From NCBI GenBank assembly GCA_029865485.1, contig JAOUGT010000014.1, forward strand, positions 1-32,556: 32,556 bases of DNA, in the 5' to 3' direction. This document shows, one piece after another, positions 21,800 to 31,337 of this stretch. Position numbers and translations under genes: made by a program. Below the pieces are notes generated by a model. That model was given only the letters and a program-made list of their open reading frames with translations. It ran no database searches and was not told the DNA's origin. The stretch is from Nitrospira sp. Lineage in GTDB: Bacteria > Nitrospirota > Nitrospiria > Nitrospirales > Nitrospiraceae. Each line of letters opens with the position of its first letter. Positions within the stretch are counted from its first letter, which is position 1.

Positions 21800-22876
21800 A
21801 TGCCCAAGGACATGTCAGAATATCGCAAGGAAATCGATAGGATCGATGACGAGATCATTCGGCTTCTCAATGAACGCTCAAAGAGCGTCATTGAAATCGG
21901 ACGGTTGAAAAAAGAGAAGGATGCCGAGGCCAACCTCCACACCGCCGGCCGAGAGGCTGAGATTATCCAGCGGCTTACTAAGCTCAATACCGGTCCGTTC
22001 CCCAGCGAGGCTATTCGATCGGTCTATCGGGAAATCATGTCAGCGTCACTGTCGCTCGAAGCTCCACAGAAGGTCGCCTATCTAGGACCGAGGGCGACCT
22101 TTACCCATATGGCCTGCATGCAGAAGTTCGGTTCATCCGTCCAGTATGTGCCGGTCCAGAGCATTAAAGAGGTTTTCAGTGAAGTGGAACGAGGTCGGGC
22201 TAATTTTGGGGTGGTGCCGATCGAAAACACGACGGAAGGTGTGGTGAATCATACGCTCGACATGTTCATCGATTCCAACCTGCGGATCTATGGCGAGGTT
22301 CTCCAAGAGGTCTCCCATCATCTGCTGTCAAAGTCAGGCCTCATGGAAGATGTGAAGAAAATTCAATCACATCCGCATGCCCTGGCGCAGTGTCGAAACT
22401 GGCTTGAGACCAATCTGCCCCATGTTCCCACGGTGGAAGTGGCGAGCACGGCCCGGGCGGCCGAGATGTGTAGTGATGACTCGGCGTCGGCAGCGATCGC
22501 GTCCGAGTTAGCTGGTCAGCTCTATGGCCTGAAGGTGATTAAGGCCAGGATCGAAGACAATCTGAATAATTTCACCCGTTTCCTCGTACTGTCTCAAAAG
22601 CCGTCGGAACAGACGGGGAAAGATAAGACGTCTTTGATGCTGTCGGTGAAGGACAAAGTCGGAGCCCTGTATGACCTGCTTCGTCCCTTCGCCTCCTATG
22701 GCATTAGCATGACCAAGATCGAATCACGTCCCTCTCAGCGCAAAGCGTGGGAGTATATTTTCTTTGTGGATGTTGAAGGGCACATCAATGATGATCGGGT
22801 CAGCAAGGCCGTGGAAGAAGTGAAGTCTCGCTGTCTTTTTATGAAGATTTTGGGCTCCTACCCGGTTCATAACTAA
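21800..22876 (+). CDS. pheA: Bifunctional chorismate mutase / prephenate dehydratase
   Basis: 358 residues. It converts chorismate to prephenate and then phenylpyruvate for phenylalanine synthesis. The AroQ-type mutase domain (about 1-90) has EYRKEIDRIDDEIIRLLNER. The dehydratase domain (about 95-275) has VAYLGPRATFTH, VVPIENTTEGVVNHTLD and NNFTRFLVL. The ACT domain (about 285-355) has GALYDLLRPFASYGISMTKI and ESRP, the usual phenylalanine feedback site. The frame is open to 21647, but the family start fits ATG 21800 (MPKDMSEYRKEID); an ATG at 21812 is possible. It heads the aromatic operon; hisC follows after 2 bases. Confidence 0.96.
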   Translation: MPKDMSEYRKEIDRIDDEIIRLLNERSKSVIEIGRLKKEKDAEANLHTAGREAEIIQRLTKLNTGPFPSEAIRSVYREIMSASLSLEAPQKVAYLGPRATFTHMACMQKFGSSVQYVPVQSIKEVFSEVERGRANFGVVPIENTTEGVVNHTLDMFIDSNLRIYGEVLQEVSHHLLSKSGLMEDVKKIQSHPHALAQCRNWLETNLPHVPTVEVASTARAAEMCSDDSASAAIASELAGQLYGLKVIKARIEDNLNNFTRFLVLSQKPSEQTGKDKTSLMLSVKDKVGALYDLLRPFASYGISMTKIESRPSQRKAWEYIFFVDVEGHINDDRVSKAVEEVKSRCLFMKILGSYPVHN

Positions 22877-22878
22877 TT

Positions 22879-23964
22879 ATGCCACTCCAGGTCCATCCTG
22901 ATATCCGATCGCTCAGCCCATACGTACCCGGGAAGCCGATTGATGAGCTCCAGCGTGAGCTCGGGCTCACTCGCGTGATTAAGCTGGCCTCGAACGAGAA
23001 TCCGCTCGGCCCTTCACCGAAAGCTCTGGCGGCCTTAAGCGGAGCTCAGGATACGCTCCATCGCTATCCGGATGGGGGCGCCTATCAACTTCGGCGGGCG
23101 CTTGCAGATCGATGGAAAGTCACTCCAGAACATATCATCCTTGGAAACGGATCCGACGAGATCATCGGCCTATTAGCCAGAACATTTTTGGCTCCCGGCG
23201 ATGAAGCCGTGATGGCGGATCACACCTTCGTGATCTACAAGATGGAAGTCACGGCTGTCCACGGAAGGCCGGTGATCGTCCCTCTCGTCAACTGGACTCA
23301 CGACCTTGAGTCGATGGCACGGGCGATCACTCCCCGAACGCGATTGCTGTTTCTCTGTAATCCCAACAATCCCACCGGGACAATGGTGCCGGCGGACGCG
23401 GTTGACCGGTTCATGGCACGAGTACCGGACGACGTGATTGTGGTATTTGATGAAGCGTACTTTGAGTATGTCCGCGACCCTCAATTCCCAGATGCCGTGG
23501 CCTATGTAAAACAGGGGCGGAACGCCATTGTCCTGAGGACGTTCTCGAAGATCTATGGGTTGGCGGGATTGCGAATTGGGTATGGCGTCAGCACGCCGGA
23601 GATCATCGATTTCTTGAATAGAGTTCGGCCTCCGTTCAATGCCAATAGCCTTGCTCAGAAAGCCGCGCTGGCTGCCTTGGGCGATGACGAGCACGTGGCA
23701 AAGAGCCGGGCGGTCAATGCCGCCGGGATCGAACAGGTGGGGCAAGGACTACGGGCGCTCGGACTCACACCGATCCCGACTGAAACCAATTTTCTCTACT
23801 TTGACGCCAAACGTGATGGACGCGGGGTGTTTGACGCACTCTTGCGAGAAGGCATTATAGCAAGGCATATCGAGGGTACCATGCTGCGCGTTACCATCGG
23901 CCAACCCGACGAAAATACCGCTTTCCTTCAGGCGCTCGGGAAAGTCCTTGGTAGCGGCAGATAA
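22879..23964 (+). CDS. hisC: Histidinol-phosphate / aromatic aminotransferase
   Basis: 361 residues, PLP-dependent class I/II aminotransferase of the HisC subfamily. Motifs: ASNENPLGPSP, RYPDGGAYQLRRAL, GNGSDEII, LCNPNNPTGT, FDEAYFEYV and the PLP-lysine segment TFSKIYGLAGLRIGYG. HisC enzymes can also act on phenylpyruvate and hydroxyphenylpyruvate. Lying between pheA and aroF, this copy may do the last step of phenylalanine and tyrosine synthesis, in addition to or instead of histidine synthesis. Sequence alone does not settle the substrate. It starts 2 bases after pheA. Confidence 0.93.
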   Translation: MPLQVHPDIRSLSPYVPGKPIDELQRELGLTRVIKLASNENPLGPSPKALAALSGAQDTLHRYPDGGAYQLRRALADRWKVTPEHIILGNGSDEIIGLLARTFLAPGDEAVMADHTFVIYKMEVTAVHGRPVIVPLVNWTHDLESMARAITPRTRLLFLCNPNNPTGTMVPADAVDRFMARVPDDVIVVFDEAYFEYVRDPQFPDAVAYVKQGRNAIVLRTFSKIYGLAGLRIGYGVSTPEIIDFLNRVRPPFNANSLAQKAALAALGDDEHVAKSRAVNAAGIEQVGQGLRALGLTPIPTETNFLYFDAKRDGRGVFDALLREGIIARHIEGTMLRVTIGQPDENTAFLQALGKVLGSGR

Positions 23965-23982
23965 GAATCGCATGAGGGAATT

Positions 23983-24996
23983 ATGATCATCGTATTGAAA
24001 CCGGAAGCATCGGAAAGCGAGGTCGACCACATTATCGACCGACTGCGTGATCTCGGCCTCAAATCACAGATCTCCACGGGCCAAGAGCGCACCATCATCG
24101 GGGTGATCGGCGACGATCGTATCCTGCACAATCAGCCGTTGACCGCACTCCCTGGCGTTGAAAGCGTTCTGCCTATCCTGGCGCCTTGGAAACTGGTCAG
24201 TCGTGAGTTTAAGAAAGAGCCGACGATCATTGATGTCGGCGGTGTCAAGATCGGCGCCAAGAAACTCGCGATCATGGCCGGCCCCTGCGCAGTGGAGCGG
24301 CTTGAGCTGACGGTCGGGATTGCCCATGAAGTCAAAGCTTCAGGAGCCTCGATTTTGCGTGGTGGGGCTTATAAGCCGCGAACGTCGCCCTATTCTTTTC
24401 AAGGGCTGGGGCGGGAAGGGCTGGACTACCTCGTCGAGGCAAGAAAGCAAACGGGTTTGCCCGTCGTCAGTGAAATCTTGGATACCCGAGATATCGAGCT
24501 GTTCTTGGAAAAGGCGGATATTATCCAGATCGGTGCTCGGAACATGCAGAACTTCGAACTCCTGAAGGAAGTCGGAGCCTACGACAAGCCCGTGCTCCTC
24601 AAGCGGGGGTTATCGGCCACGATCAAAGAATTTCTGCTGTCGGCCGAGTACATCATGTCACGTGGGAATCAGAATGTGATGTTGTGCGAGCGAGGGATTC
24701 GCACGTTCGAGACGCAGTACCGCAATACCTTGGACTTGGCGGCTATTCCAACATTAAAAGAGCTGTCTCATCTCCCGGTGATTGTGGATCCCAGCCATGC
24801 CACCGGCAAGTGGGATCTCGTGGCGCCGATGTCCAAAGCAGCGGTCGCGGCCGGAGCAGATGGGTTGCTTATTGAGGTTCACTCCAACCCCGAATGTGCG
24901 CTCTGCGACGGTGAAGAATCGATCAAGCCGTCAAAATTCAAGACGCTGATGGGGGATCTTAGAAATATCGCGAAGGCTGTGGGAAGAGAGTTGTAG
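23983..24996 (+). CDS. aroF: 3-deoxy-7-phosphoheptulonate (DAHP) synthase
   Basis: 337 residues. First enzyme of the shikimate pathway, joining PEP and erythrose 4-phosphate. It is the type I-beta form related to KDO8P synthase. An N-terminal ferredoxin-like regulatory domain (about 1-65, [20 protein letters not shown]) resembles that of the Thermotoga enzyme, where it mediates feedback by tyrosine and phenylalanine. The catalytic barrel has [39 protein letters not shown] and DPSHATG. A GAGGGAAT site precedes the ATG. It is cotranscribed with the genes that use its product later in the pathway. Confidence 0.95.
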   Translation: MIIVLKPEASESEVDHIIDRLRDLGLKSQISTGQERTIIGVIGDDRILHNQPLTALPGVESVLPILAPWKLVSREFKKEPTIIDVGGVKIGAKKLAIMAGPCAVERLELTVGIAHEVKASGASILRGGAYKPRTSPYSFQGLGREGLDYLVEARKQTGLPVVSEILDTRDIELFLEKADIIQIGARNMQNFELLKEVGAYDKPVLLKRGLSATIKEFLLSAEYIMSRGNQNVMLCERGIRTFETQYRNTLDLAAIPTLKELSHLPVIVDPSHATGKWDLVAPMSKAAVAAGADGLLIEVHSNPECALCDGEESIKPSKFKTLMGDLRNIAKAVGREL

Positions 24997-25003
24997 TATC
25001 TCG

Positions 25004-25897
25004 ATGCCGGTCCATTTTAAGCAAGTCGCAATTATCGGGGTTGGGCTGATCGGCGGATCGCTCGGCATGATTCTTCGGCGCAAGGCCTTGGCTGACCACG
25101 TGGTCGGCATTGGTCGACGAGTGGAAAATCTCAAGACCGCCGTTGCGTTGGGTGCGATCGATCGATATGTGGATGACCCCCAGGAAGGTGTGCGTGGCGC
25201 AGATCTGGTCGTGCTGGCGACGCCTGTGGATACCTATGAGCGTCATCTGCAGGAATGGGCACATTGCCTCGCTCCCGGATCGATCGTCAGTGACGTTGGG
25301 AGTGTCAAAGGGACGCTGGTCGAACGGTCGGAGGCAGCTATGCCTGCAGGGGTACATTTCGTCGGAGCGCATCCCATTGCAGGCAAAGAGAAGACAGGAG
25401 TCGCAGCCGGGTCTGATCAGCTGTTCAAAGGGGCGCGCTGTATTTTGACGCCCACGAAACGGACCGATGCCACGGCTCTCGAACGGGTAAAGCAGTTGTG
25501 GGAAGAGACCGGTTCAATTATGTTGACCATGGACCCTCATCTCCACGATCAAATTCTTGGCGCCGTCAGTCACTTGCCCCATGTGGCCGCCTTTGCGCTC
25601 ATGAATGCCTTGTCTGAACTGCGCGATCAGGCGTTGCCGGCGTTGGATCTTGCCGCTCACTCGGGGGGAGGGTTACGGGATACGACCAGGATTGCCGCGA
25701 GTTCTCCTGAGATGTGGCGTGATATTTTTCTGTGGAATCGGGACAATGTGGTTCTATATATCGACCGATACACGAGAGCCTTGGAAGAGCTCAAGCATTT
25801 GATTGCGGCCGGCGATGGGGCCGGTATCGAAAAAGCGCTGGAACGGGCAAAGGGCGAACGCGGAAGACTTGCGAGCTCGACGGTGCGTCACTCATGA
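25004..25897 (+). CDS. tyrA: Prephenate dehydrogenase
   Basis: 297 residues. It oxidatively decarboxylates prephenate to 4-hydroxyphenylpyruvate (or arogenate to tyrosine) with NAD(P). The nucleotide motif is GVGLIGGSLG (12-21). Catalytic-region signatures are LATPVDTYE, DVGSVKG, GAHPIAGKEKTG and SHLPHVAAFAL, with DTTRIAASSPEMW near the end. There is no C-terminal ACT domain, so control may rest with AroF and PheA. It starts 7 bases after aroF and overlaps aroA by ATGA. Confidence 0.95.
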   Translation: MPVHFKQVAIIGVGLIGGSLGMILRRKALADHVVGIGRRVENLKTAVALGAIDRYVDDPQEGVRGADLVVLATPVDTYERHLQEWAHCLAPGSIVSDVGSVKGTLVERSEAAMPAGVHFVGAHPIAGKEKTGVAAGSDQLFKGARCILTPTKRTDATALERVKQLWEETGSIMLTMDPHLHDQILGAVSHLPHVAAFALMNALSELRDQALPALDLAAHSGGGLRDTTRIAASSPEMWRDIFLWNRDNVVLYIDRYTRALEELKHLIAAGDGAGIEKALERAKGERGRLASSTVRHS

Positions 25898-27216
25898 CTT
25901 CCTTAACCATCAGTCCCGGCTGTCCACTCAGGGGAACTACGACCGTTCCCGGCGACAAGTCTCTCACCCATCGGGCAATCATTCTCACGGCATTGGCAGA
26001 GGGGACGAGCACTATTGCCGGCTACTGTCGAGGTGAAGATTGTCTGAACACGATGAAGGCGTTTCAGGCACTCGGTATTCCCATCACAGAGACGCCGACC
26101 GAATTGACCGTCTGCGGGAAGGGGTTTTGGGGGTTAAGCGAGCCAAGTGGACCGATCGACTGCGGAAATTCAGGAACCGGGATTCGACTGCTCACTGGTC
26201 TACTGGCTGGTCAGGATTTCTTCTCCGTCCTCACGGGAGATGAATCAATCAGACGTCGTCCTATGGGGAGGGTTGTCAAACCGTTACGCGAGATGGGCGC
26301 GGTCGTTGCTGGACGAAAGGGAGGAGAATTGGCTCCCTTGGCGATTACCGGCGTGGGGCTTCATGGCATCGACTACCGATCCAGCGTGGCGAGTGCTCAG
26401 ATTAAGTCGTCGATTCTTCTCGCTGGTCTCTTCGCTCAAGGGCAGACTCGCTATAAGGAACCACGGTTGTCACGAGACCATACGGAACGGATGTTTCAGT
26501 TTTTTGGTATTCCTCTCAGGCAGGAAGAGGGAACGCTGGTTTTGGACGGGAGACCGTCAGTTGGATGGCGAGGCGTGGACGTGACGGTTCCCGGTGATTT
26601 CTCGGCTGCGGCCTTCTTTCTTGTCGGCGCCACGATTGTGCCGGGATCCGACGTGACCATTCGAAATGTCGGGATGAACCAGACCAGAACAGGCCTCATC
26701 GATGTGATGAGAAAGATGGGGGCTGATATTCAGGTCTTAGGCTTACGCGAGGCGGCAGGGGAGCCAGTCGGGGATTTGCGGGTGCAGTCTGCCGCCCTGA
26801 AGGGGGTGACGATCGGCCATGACCTCATTCCCAAGACGATCGATGAATTTCCGGTCCTGTGTGTGGCGGCTGCGGTTGCGGAAGGGGACACCGTCATTTC
26901 AGGCGCGGAAGAACTGCGGGTCAAAGAGAGCGATCGGATTGCAACCATGAGTCGTGAGCTGAGGGCCATGGGCGCTTTGATCGAAGAGCGACCGGATGGC
27001 ATGGTGATTGGCGGGTTAGGTCGAGGGGGAGAAAACGGACAATTGCAGGCTTCCAGCCAGGCTCAAAGCCATGGAGACCATCGGGTGGCGATGTCGTTAG
27101 CCATTGGTGGATTGACGGCCAAGCAGGGGATGACGATTGCGGATACCGGTTGCGTCGAGACGTCATTCCCGAATTTTGACGCGGTGCTTGCGGAGCTGTT
27201 GACCCATTCGTCGTAA
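25894..27216 (+). CDS. aroA: 3-phosphoshikimate 1-carboxyvinyltransferase (EPSP synthase)
   Basis: 440 residues. It transfers enolpyruvate from PEP to shikimate 3-phosphate. Motifs: VPGDKSLTHRAIIL, CGNSGTGIRLLTGLL, RRPMGRVVKPLREMGA, SAQIKSSILLAGL, RDHTERM, VPGDFSAAAFF, MNQTRTGL, LRVKESDRI and GDHRVAMSLAI. The RPMGRV..PLREMG and MNQTRTG patterns place it with class II enzymes, the group that includes the naturally glyphosate-insensitive Agrobacterium CP4 form. The residue corresponding to the CP4 alanine is glycine here (GNSGTG), so insensitivity cannot be assumed. The ATG overlaps the tyrA stop; the open frame back to 25732 is out-of-frame overlap. Confidence 0.96.
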   Translation: MTSLTISPGCPLRGTTTVPGDKSLTHRAIILTALAEGTSTIAGYCRGEDCLNTMKAFQALGIPITETPTELTVCGKGFWGLSEPSGPIDCGNSGTGIRLLTGLLAGQDFFSVLTGDESIRRRPMGRVVKPLREMGAVVAGRKGGELAPLAITGVGLHGIDYRSSVASAQIKSSILLAGLFAQGQTRYKEPRLSRDHTERMFQFFGIPLRQEEGTLVLDGRPSVGWRGVDVTVPGDFSAAAFFLVGATIVPGSDVTIRNVGMNQTRTGLIDVMRKMGADIQVLGLREAAGEPVGDLRVQSAALKGVTIGHDLIPKTIDEFPVLCVAAAVAEGDTVISGAEELRVKESDRIATMSRELRAMGALIEERPDGMVIGGLGRGGENGQLQASSQAQSHGDHRVAMSLAIGGLTAKQGMTIADTGCVETSFPNFDAVLAELLTHSS

Positions 27217-27239
27217 GGGTTGGATGCGAAGGGGGATGA

Positions 27240-27899
27240 GTGATTATTGCGATTGATGGACCGGCCGGGGTGGGGAAGAGTACGGTGGCCAAATTACTGG
27301 CGACTCGACTCGGATATCTCTATCTCGACACTGGGGCCCTCTATCGGGCTATCGCATGGAAAACCTTGCAGTCGAGGATTCGTCCGACCGACCATACGCA
27401 GGTGGCCACCCTCTTACCAGGCACTTCCATCCACATGCGGTTTCACCAGGGCGCGATGCAGGTGCTGGTCGATGGCTTGGACGTGACCGACCAACTGCGT
27501 ACACCCGACGTGACTGCGGCTGCATCCATCGTATCCGCTATTCCGGCCGTTCGTGAATGGTTATTGCCGGTCCAACGACAGATTGGCCAGCGGGGATCTG
27601 TGGTAGCAGAAGGACGTGATATCGGAACCAAAGTCTTTCCCGAAGCCTCGTTCAAATTTTTCCTGGACGCCGATGCCGATGTTCGAGTGGCACGGCGACA
27701 CCGTGAGTTAGTCGCTGCAGGACGGGGAGGATCGATTGAAACCACGTCCCAAGATCTGTCGACTCGAGATAAACGAGATCGGACCCGTTCCATCGACCCG
27801 TTGGTTCCTGCAATGGACGCACGATTCATCGACACCTCCACGCTGAGTCCCGATCAGGTCGTGGAGCAGATGATCGCGGCTGTGTCGACGGGGTTGTGA
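27240..27899 (+). CDS. cmk: Cytidylate kinase
   Basis: 219 residues. It phosphorylates CMP and dCMP. Motifs: P-loop IAIDGPAGVGKST, YLYLDTGALYRA, EGRDIGTKVFP, and the lid/arginine segment STRDKRDRTRSIDPL. The start is GTG at 27240, with GGGGGAT upstream, 23 bases after aroA. Its stop overlaps the plsC GTG start. The aroA-cmk-rpsA order is a widely conserved neighbourhood. Confidence 0.96.
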   Translation: MIIAIDGPAGVGKSTVAKLLATRLGYLYLDTGALYRAIAWKTLQSRIRPTDHTQVATLLPGTSIHMRFHQGAMQVLVDGLDVTDQLRTPDVTAAASIVSAIPAVREWLLPVQRQIGQRGSVVAEGRDIGTKVFPEASFKFFLDADADVRVARRHRELVAAGRGGSIETTSQDLSTRDKRDRTRSIDPLVPAMDARFIDTSTLSPDQVVEQMIAAVSTGL

Positions 27900-28588
27900 G
27901 CGGGATCGTCTACGGATTGTTGTGGGTCTTGGCGCGAGGCGTCGCCTGGCTCTGTTTTCGCTACCGTGTTGAAGGTCAAGTTCCTCACACCGGTGGGGTG
28001 CTGGTTGCCGCCAATCATGCCAGCTATCTCGACATCCCGCTCCTCGGCTGCGGGATGAATCGAAGAGCTTGGTATCTGGGGCGTCACGACTTGTTTCCCG
28101 TCCCTGGTTTGAACAGCTTGTTCCAATCGCTGGGGTGGATTCCAGTGAAGCTGGGCCGGCTGGATCGGGAGGCCTTCGGGAAGGCGGTTAGTCTGATTCA
28201 GGCCGGTCATGTAGTGGTCATTTTCCCTGAGGGAGGACGCACTCAGGATGGGCACCTTCGACAGCCCAAGGCCGGCATCGGAGTGATCGTGTCTCAGACG
28301 GGATGTCCGGTGGTTCCGGCCTATTTGAAGGGGACCTTTGACGTACTGCCTCCCGGCGCCTCCTGGCCTCGCTGGAGTCCGGTGACCGTACGGATTGGAG
28401 CCCCTATCACCTTTGATGCGGGAAAACAGAAAGAACGAGCGGAAACAAAACAGTTCTATCAACACGTCAGCCGTACGGTGATCGAGCATATCGCCGCCTT
28501 GGGTCAAGTGTCCGTTCCAACAAGGAAAGACGATGTGGCGAATGACACACCGAGCAGGTCGACCGCCGACGCTCACAACGCTGAGTGA
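27896..28588 (+). CDS. plsC: 1-acyl-sn-glycerol-3-phosphate acyltransferase
   Basis: 230 residues. It makes phosphatidic acid from lysophosphatidic acid at the inner membrane. The catalytic HX4D motif is NHASYLD, followed by FPEGGRTQDG (glycerol-phosphate binding) and VVPAYLKGTFD. A hydrophobic N-terminus (VYGLLWVLARGVAWLCF) can anchor it. The C-terminal 30 residues are polar and probably disordered. GTG at 27896 overlaps the cmk stop (GTGA), so translation is coupled. It sits between cmk and rpsA, as in several other bacteria. Confidence 0.92.
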   Translation: MSGIVYGLLWVLARGVAWLCFRYRVEGQVPHTGGVLVAANHASYLDIPLLGCGMNRRAWYLGRHDLFPVPGLNSLFQSLGWIPVKLGRLDREAFGKAVSLIQAGHVVVIFPEGGRTQDGHLRQPKAGIGVIVSQTGCPVVPAYLKGTFDVLPPGASWPRWSPVTVRIGAPITFDAGKQKERAETKQFYQHVSRTVIEHIAALGQVSVPTRKDDVANDTPSRSTADAHNAE

Positions 28589-28643
28589 GCCCGGCGACTT
28601 CACCATCAGCACCCGACGAGAGTCGGAAGAGTAGGATGTTTAT

Positions 28644-30359
28644 ATGGGTACGGTATCCAACAGTAGCGATGCGCAGTTAGACCGCGATGCCTTGGCGGCG
28701 TTGTACGAAGAGACCTTCCGCAACCTGGAAGAAGGCACCATTACCGAAGGGCGAGTGGTGGCATTGACCAAGGACAAGGTCATCGTTGATATCGGGTACA
28801 AGTCGGAAGGCATGATCCCGAACGATCAATTTTCCACGGACGACTTGGCAAACCTCAAGATCGGTGATCGGCTCCAAGTCTATATCGAAGAATGTGAAGA
28901 TGCCGACGGCAATCTCGTGCTTTCCAAAGAAAAAGCCGACAAGATGAAAATTTGGGAAGAGCTCGAGAAGATGTACAAGGACGAGAAGAGTATCGAGGGT
29001 AAGATCGTGTCCCGCATCAAGGGCGGCATGATGGTGGACATTGGGGTCAAGGCGTTTCTGCCAGGATCGCAGATCGATCTGCATCCAGTGCGTGATTTAG
29101 ACGGGCTGGTCGGCAAGACTTTCCCTCTCAAAATCATCAAGATCAACCACCGACGCGGGAACGTGGTGGTGTCGCGCCGGGTGTTGCTGGAAGAAACTCG
29201 CGACAAGAAACGGCAGACGACGCTGGCCAATCTGAAGGAAGGCCAGTTGATCCAGGGTACCGTGAAGAACATCACCGACTACGGATCATTTATTGACCTC
29301 GGTGGGATCGACGGATTGCTCCACATTACGGATATGTCGTGGGGGCGAGTTGGCCACCCGTCAGAACTCTTTACGGTCGGTGACAAGGTGGAAGTGACGG
29401 TGTTGAAGTATGATCGCGAGACCGGACGTATTTCTCTTGGACTCAAGCAAAAAAGCGCTGATCCCTGGACCAACGTTGCCGGCAAATATCCCATCGGGAC
29501 CAGAGTCCGTGGTCGGGTCGTGAGTTTGACCGACTACGGGGCGTTTGTCGAACTCGAGCCAGGCGTGGAAGGATTGGTGCATGTCTCCGAGATGTCGTGG
29601 ACGCACGAAGTCCGGCATCCGTCGCGTGTGGTGGCGGTTGGAGACCAAGTCGAGGCTGCGGTGCTCAATGTCGATCCGGCGAGCCGGAAGATTTCCTTGG
29701 GGATGAAACAGACTGCTCCGAACCCTTGGGACATGATCGAAGGGAAGTATCCGATCGGTACCCGCATCGAAGGAAAAGTCAAGAGTCTGACGGATTTTGG
29801 CGTCTTTGTTGGGCTGGAAGAAGGGATTGATGGGCTGATCCATATTTCCGATATGTCCTGGACGAAGCATATCAAGCATCCTTCCGAACTCTTCAAGAAA
29901 GGGCAGAAAGTTGAGGCGATCGTCTTACGTATCGACAAGGAGAAGGAACGGCTCTCCCTCGGCTTTAAGCAGTTGACGCGTGATCCCTGGGATGAGGCGA
30001 TCCCCGCGCGATATCATGTCGGTGATTCTGTGACCGGGAAGGTATCGAAAGTCGCCGATTTTGGAATCTTCGTTGAGCTCGACGGCGGCGTGGAAGGATT
30101 GATCCATGTCAGCGAATCCGGCCTCGATTCTTCCCAGAAGCTGGAAGAAAAGTTTAAGTTGCAGGAGGACGTGACGGCGAAGATAATCAAAGTCGATCGG
30201 GAAGAACGCAAAATCGCACTCAGCCTTCGCGATCATCAGCTTGATTGGGAGCGCAAACAGGTCGACGACTACCACTCGACGCAGGGCGCGATTGATCACA
30301 GTCTCGGGCGGGCTGTGAAGCAGAGCCGAAAACGAGCACAAGCCGACGAGCAAGAATAA
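28644..30359 (+). CDS. rpsA: 30S ribosomal protein S1
   Basis: 571 residues with six S1 OB-fold repeats (about 32-100, 117-184, 202-271, 288-358, 375-445, 462-531). Repeats 3-6 have the clear pattern G..V.G.V..[IL]TD[YF]G.FV.L..G.[ED]GL.H.S[DE]MSW. S1 unfolds and holds mRNA on the 30S subunit. The length and six-domain layout match the full-length Gram-negative form rather than the shorter forms. A TAGGATG site lies upstream. No autoregulatory leader structure was recognised. Confidence 0.97.
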   Translation: MGTVSNSSDAQLDRDALAALYEETFRNLEEGTITEGRVVALTKDKVIVDIGYKSEGMIPNDQFSTDDLANLKIGDRLQVYIEECEDADGNLVLSKEKADKMKIWEELEKMYKDEKSIEGKIVSRIKGGMMVDIGVKAFLPGSQIDLHPVRDLDGLVGKTFPLKIIKINHRRGNVVVSRRVLLEETRDKKRQTTLANLKEGQLIQGTVKNITDYGSFIDLGGIDGLLHITDMSWGRVGHPSELFTVGDKVEVTVLKYDRETGRISLGLKQKSADPWTNVAGKYPIGTRVRGRVVSLTDYGAFVELEPGVEGLVHVSEMSWTHEVRHPSRVVAVGDQVEAAVLNVDPASRKISLGMKQTAPNPWDMIEGKYPIGTRIEGKVKSLTDFGVFVGLEEGIDGLIHISDMSWTKHIKHPSELFKKGQKVEAIVLRIDKEKERLSLGFKQLTRDPWDEAIPARYHVGDSVTGKVSKVADFGIFVELDGGVEGLIHVSESGLDSSQKLEEKFKLQEDVTAKIIKVDREERKIALSLRDHQLDWERKQVDDYHSTQGAIDHSLGRAVKQSRKRAQADEQE

Positions 30360-30388
30360 GGGTTCTCTGAACCAGACTGATTCGTACT

Positions 30389-31291
30389 ATGGCGGATGAT
30401 GTGACACAAGACGTGCGCCCACCCAAACGCCATCTGTTTCGCAAAGTCTTTTGGCTCTTTGCGGCAGGGGTGGGTGCGATGGTCCTGATGAACGTCTTCT
30501 TTCCCGACCTCGACCTGTCGAGTGAGGATCGGATTGCCTTGATCCGTGTGGAAGGCGTCATCATGGATTCCCAAACGACGGTCAGCGAGCTGAAACGGTT
30601 CAGCGAGAATCCTTCGATCAAGGCGATCGTCCTTCGGATCGATACGCCAGGGGGCGGGGTGGTGCCATCACAGGAAATCCATGATGCGGTCAAACGAGTC
30701 CGAAATAAGTCCAATAAGGCGGTAATTGCTTCGATGGGGAGTGTGGCGGCGTCGGGAGGGTATTATATTGCCGCCGCGACGGATCGGATTGTGGCGAATC
30801 CCGGGACTTTAACCGGGAGCATCGGCGTCATCATGGAAACAGCCAATGTGGAGGGATTGCTCCAGAAGATCGGTGTGGAAGGGGTCGTCATCAAGAGCGG
30901 CAAGTTTAAGGATGTGGGATCTCCGCTTCGCAAGATGAGCGCCGAGGAGAGAGGCTTGTTGCAAGGGGTGATGGACGACGTCCATAGACAATTTATCGAA
31001 GCCGTGGCAGAAGGCCGGTCGCTGGAACTGCGAGCGGCTCAAGCTCTTGCGGATGGACGAATCTTCACCGGTCGTCAGGCCAAAGACGCAAAGTTAGTTG
31101 ATGAGCTTGGAGACCTGGAAGATGCCATTCAGTTGGCTGCGGATGTGGCAGGTATCCAGGGTGAACCCAAGATCATCGAGCCACGCCGCCGGTTTTCCCT
31201 TCGTGAAATGCTGGATTCCAAGCTGAGCATGATGTTCCCCAAATTGGATATGCATCCAGGTGTCAGCCTGAAGTACTTGATGGCTTTTTAG
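30389..31291 (+). CDS. sppA: Signal peptide peptidase SppA, short form
   Basis: 300 residues, the single-domain (about 36 kDa) form. A transmembrane segment (KVFWLFAAGVGAMVLMNVFF, about 19-38) anchors it with the protease domain outside the cytoplasm. It has RIDTPGGGVVPSQEI, the nucleophile region SMGSVAASGGYYIAAA with the serine of ASGGYY, GTLTGSIGVI, and the general-base lysine in KSGKFKDVGSP. It degrades leftover signal peptides. It begins 29 bases after rpsA and is followed by ihfB, within the long operon. No strong Shine-Dalgarno is seen. Confidence 0.95.
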   Translation: MADDVTQDVRPPKRHLFRKVFWLFAAGVGAMVLMNVFFPDLDLSSEDRIALIRVEGVIMDSQTTVSELKRFSENPSIKAIVLRIDTPGGGVVPSQEIHDAVKRVRNKSNKAVIASMGSVAASGGYYIAAATDRIVANPGTLTGSIGVIMETANVEGLLQKIGVEGVVIKSGKFKDVGSPLRKMSAEERGLLQGVMDDVHRQFIEAVAEGRSLELRAAQALADGRIFTGRQAKDAKLVDELGDLEDAIQLAADVAGIQGEPKIIEPRRRFSLREMLDSKLSMMFPKLDMHPGVSLKYLMAF

Positions 31292-31337
31292 CGGTGTCAT
31301 CACATATGCGGTGATCATCAAGCGGAGGGAAGAGCCT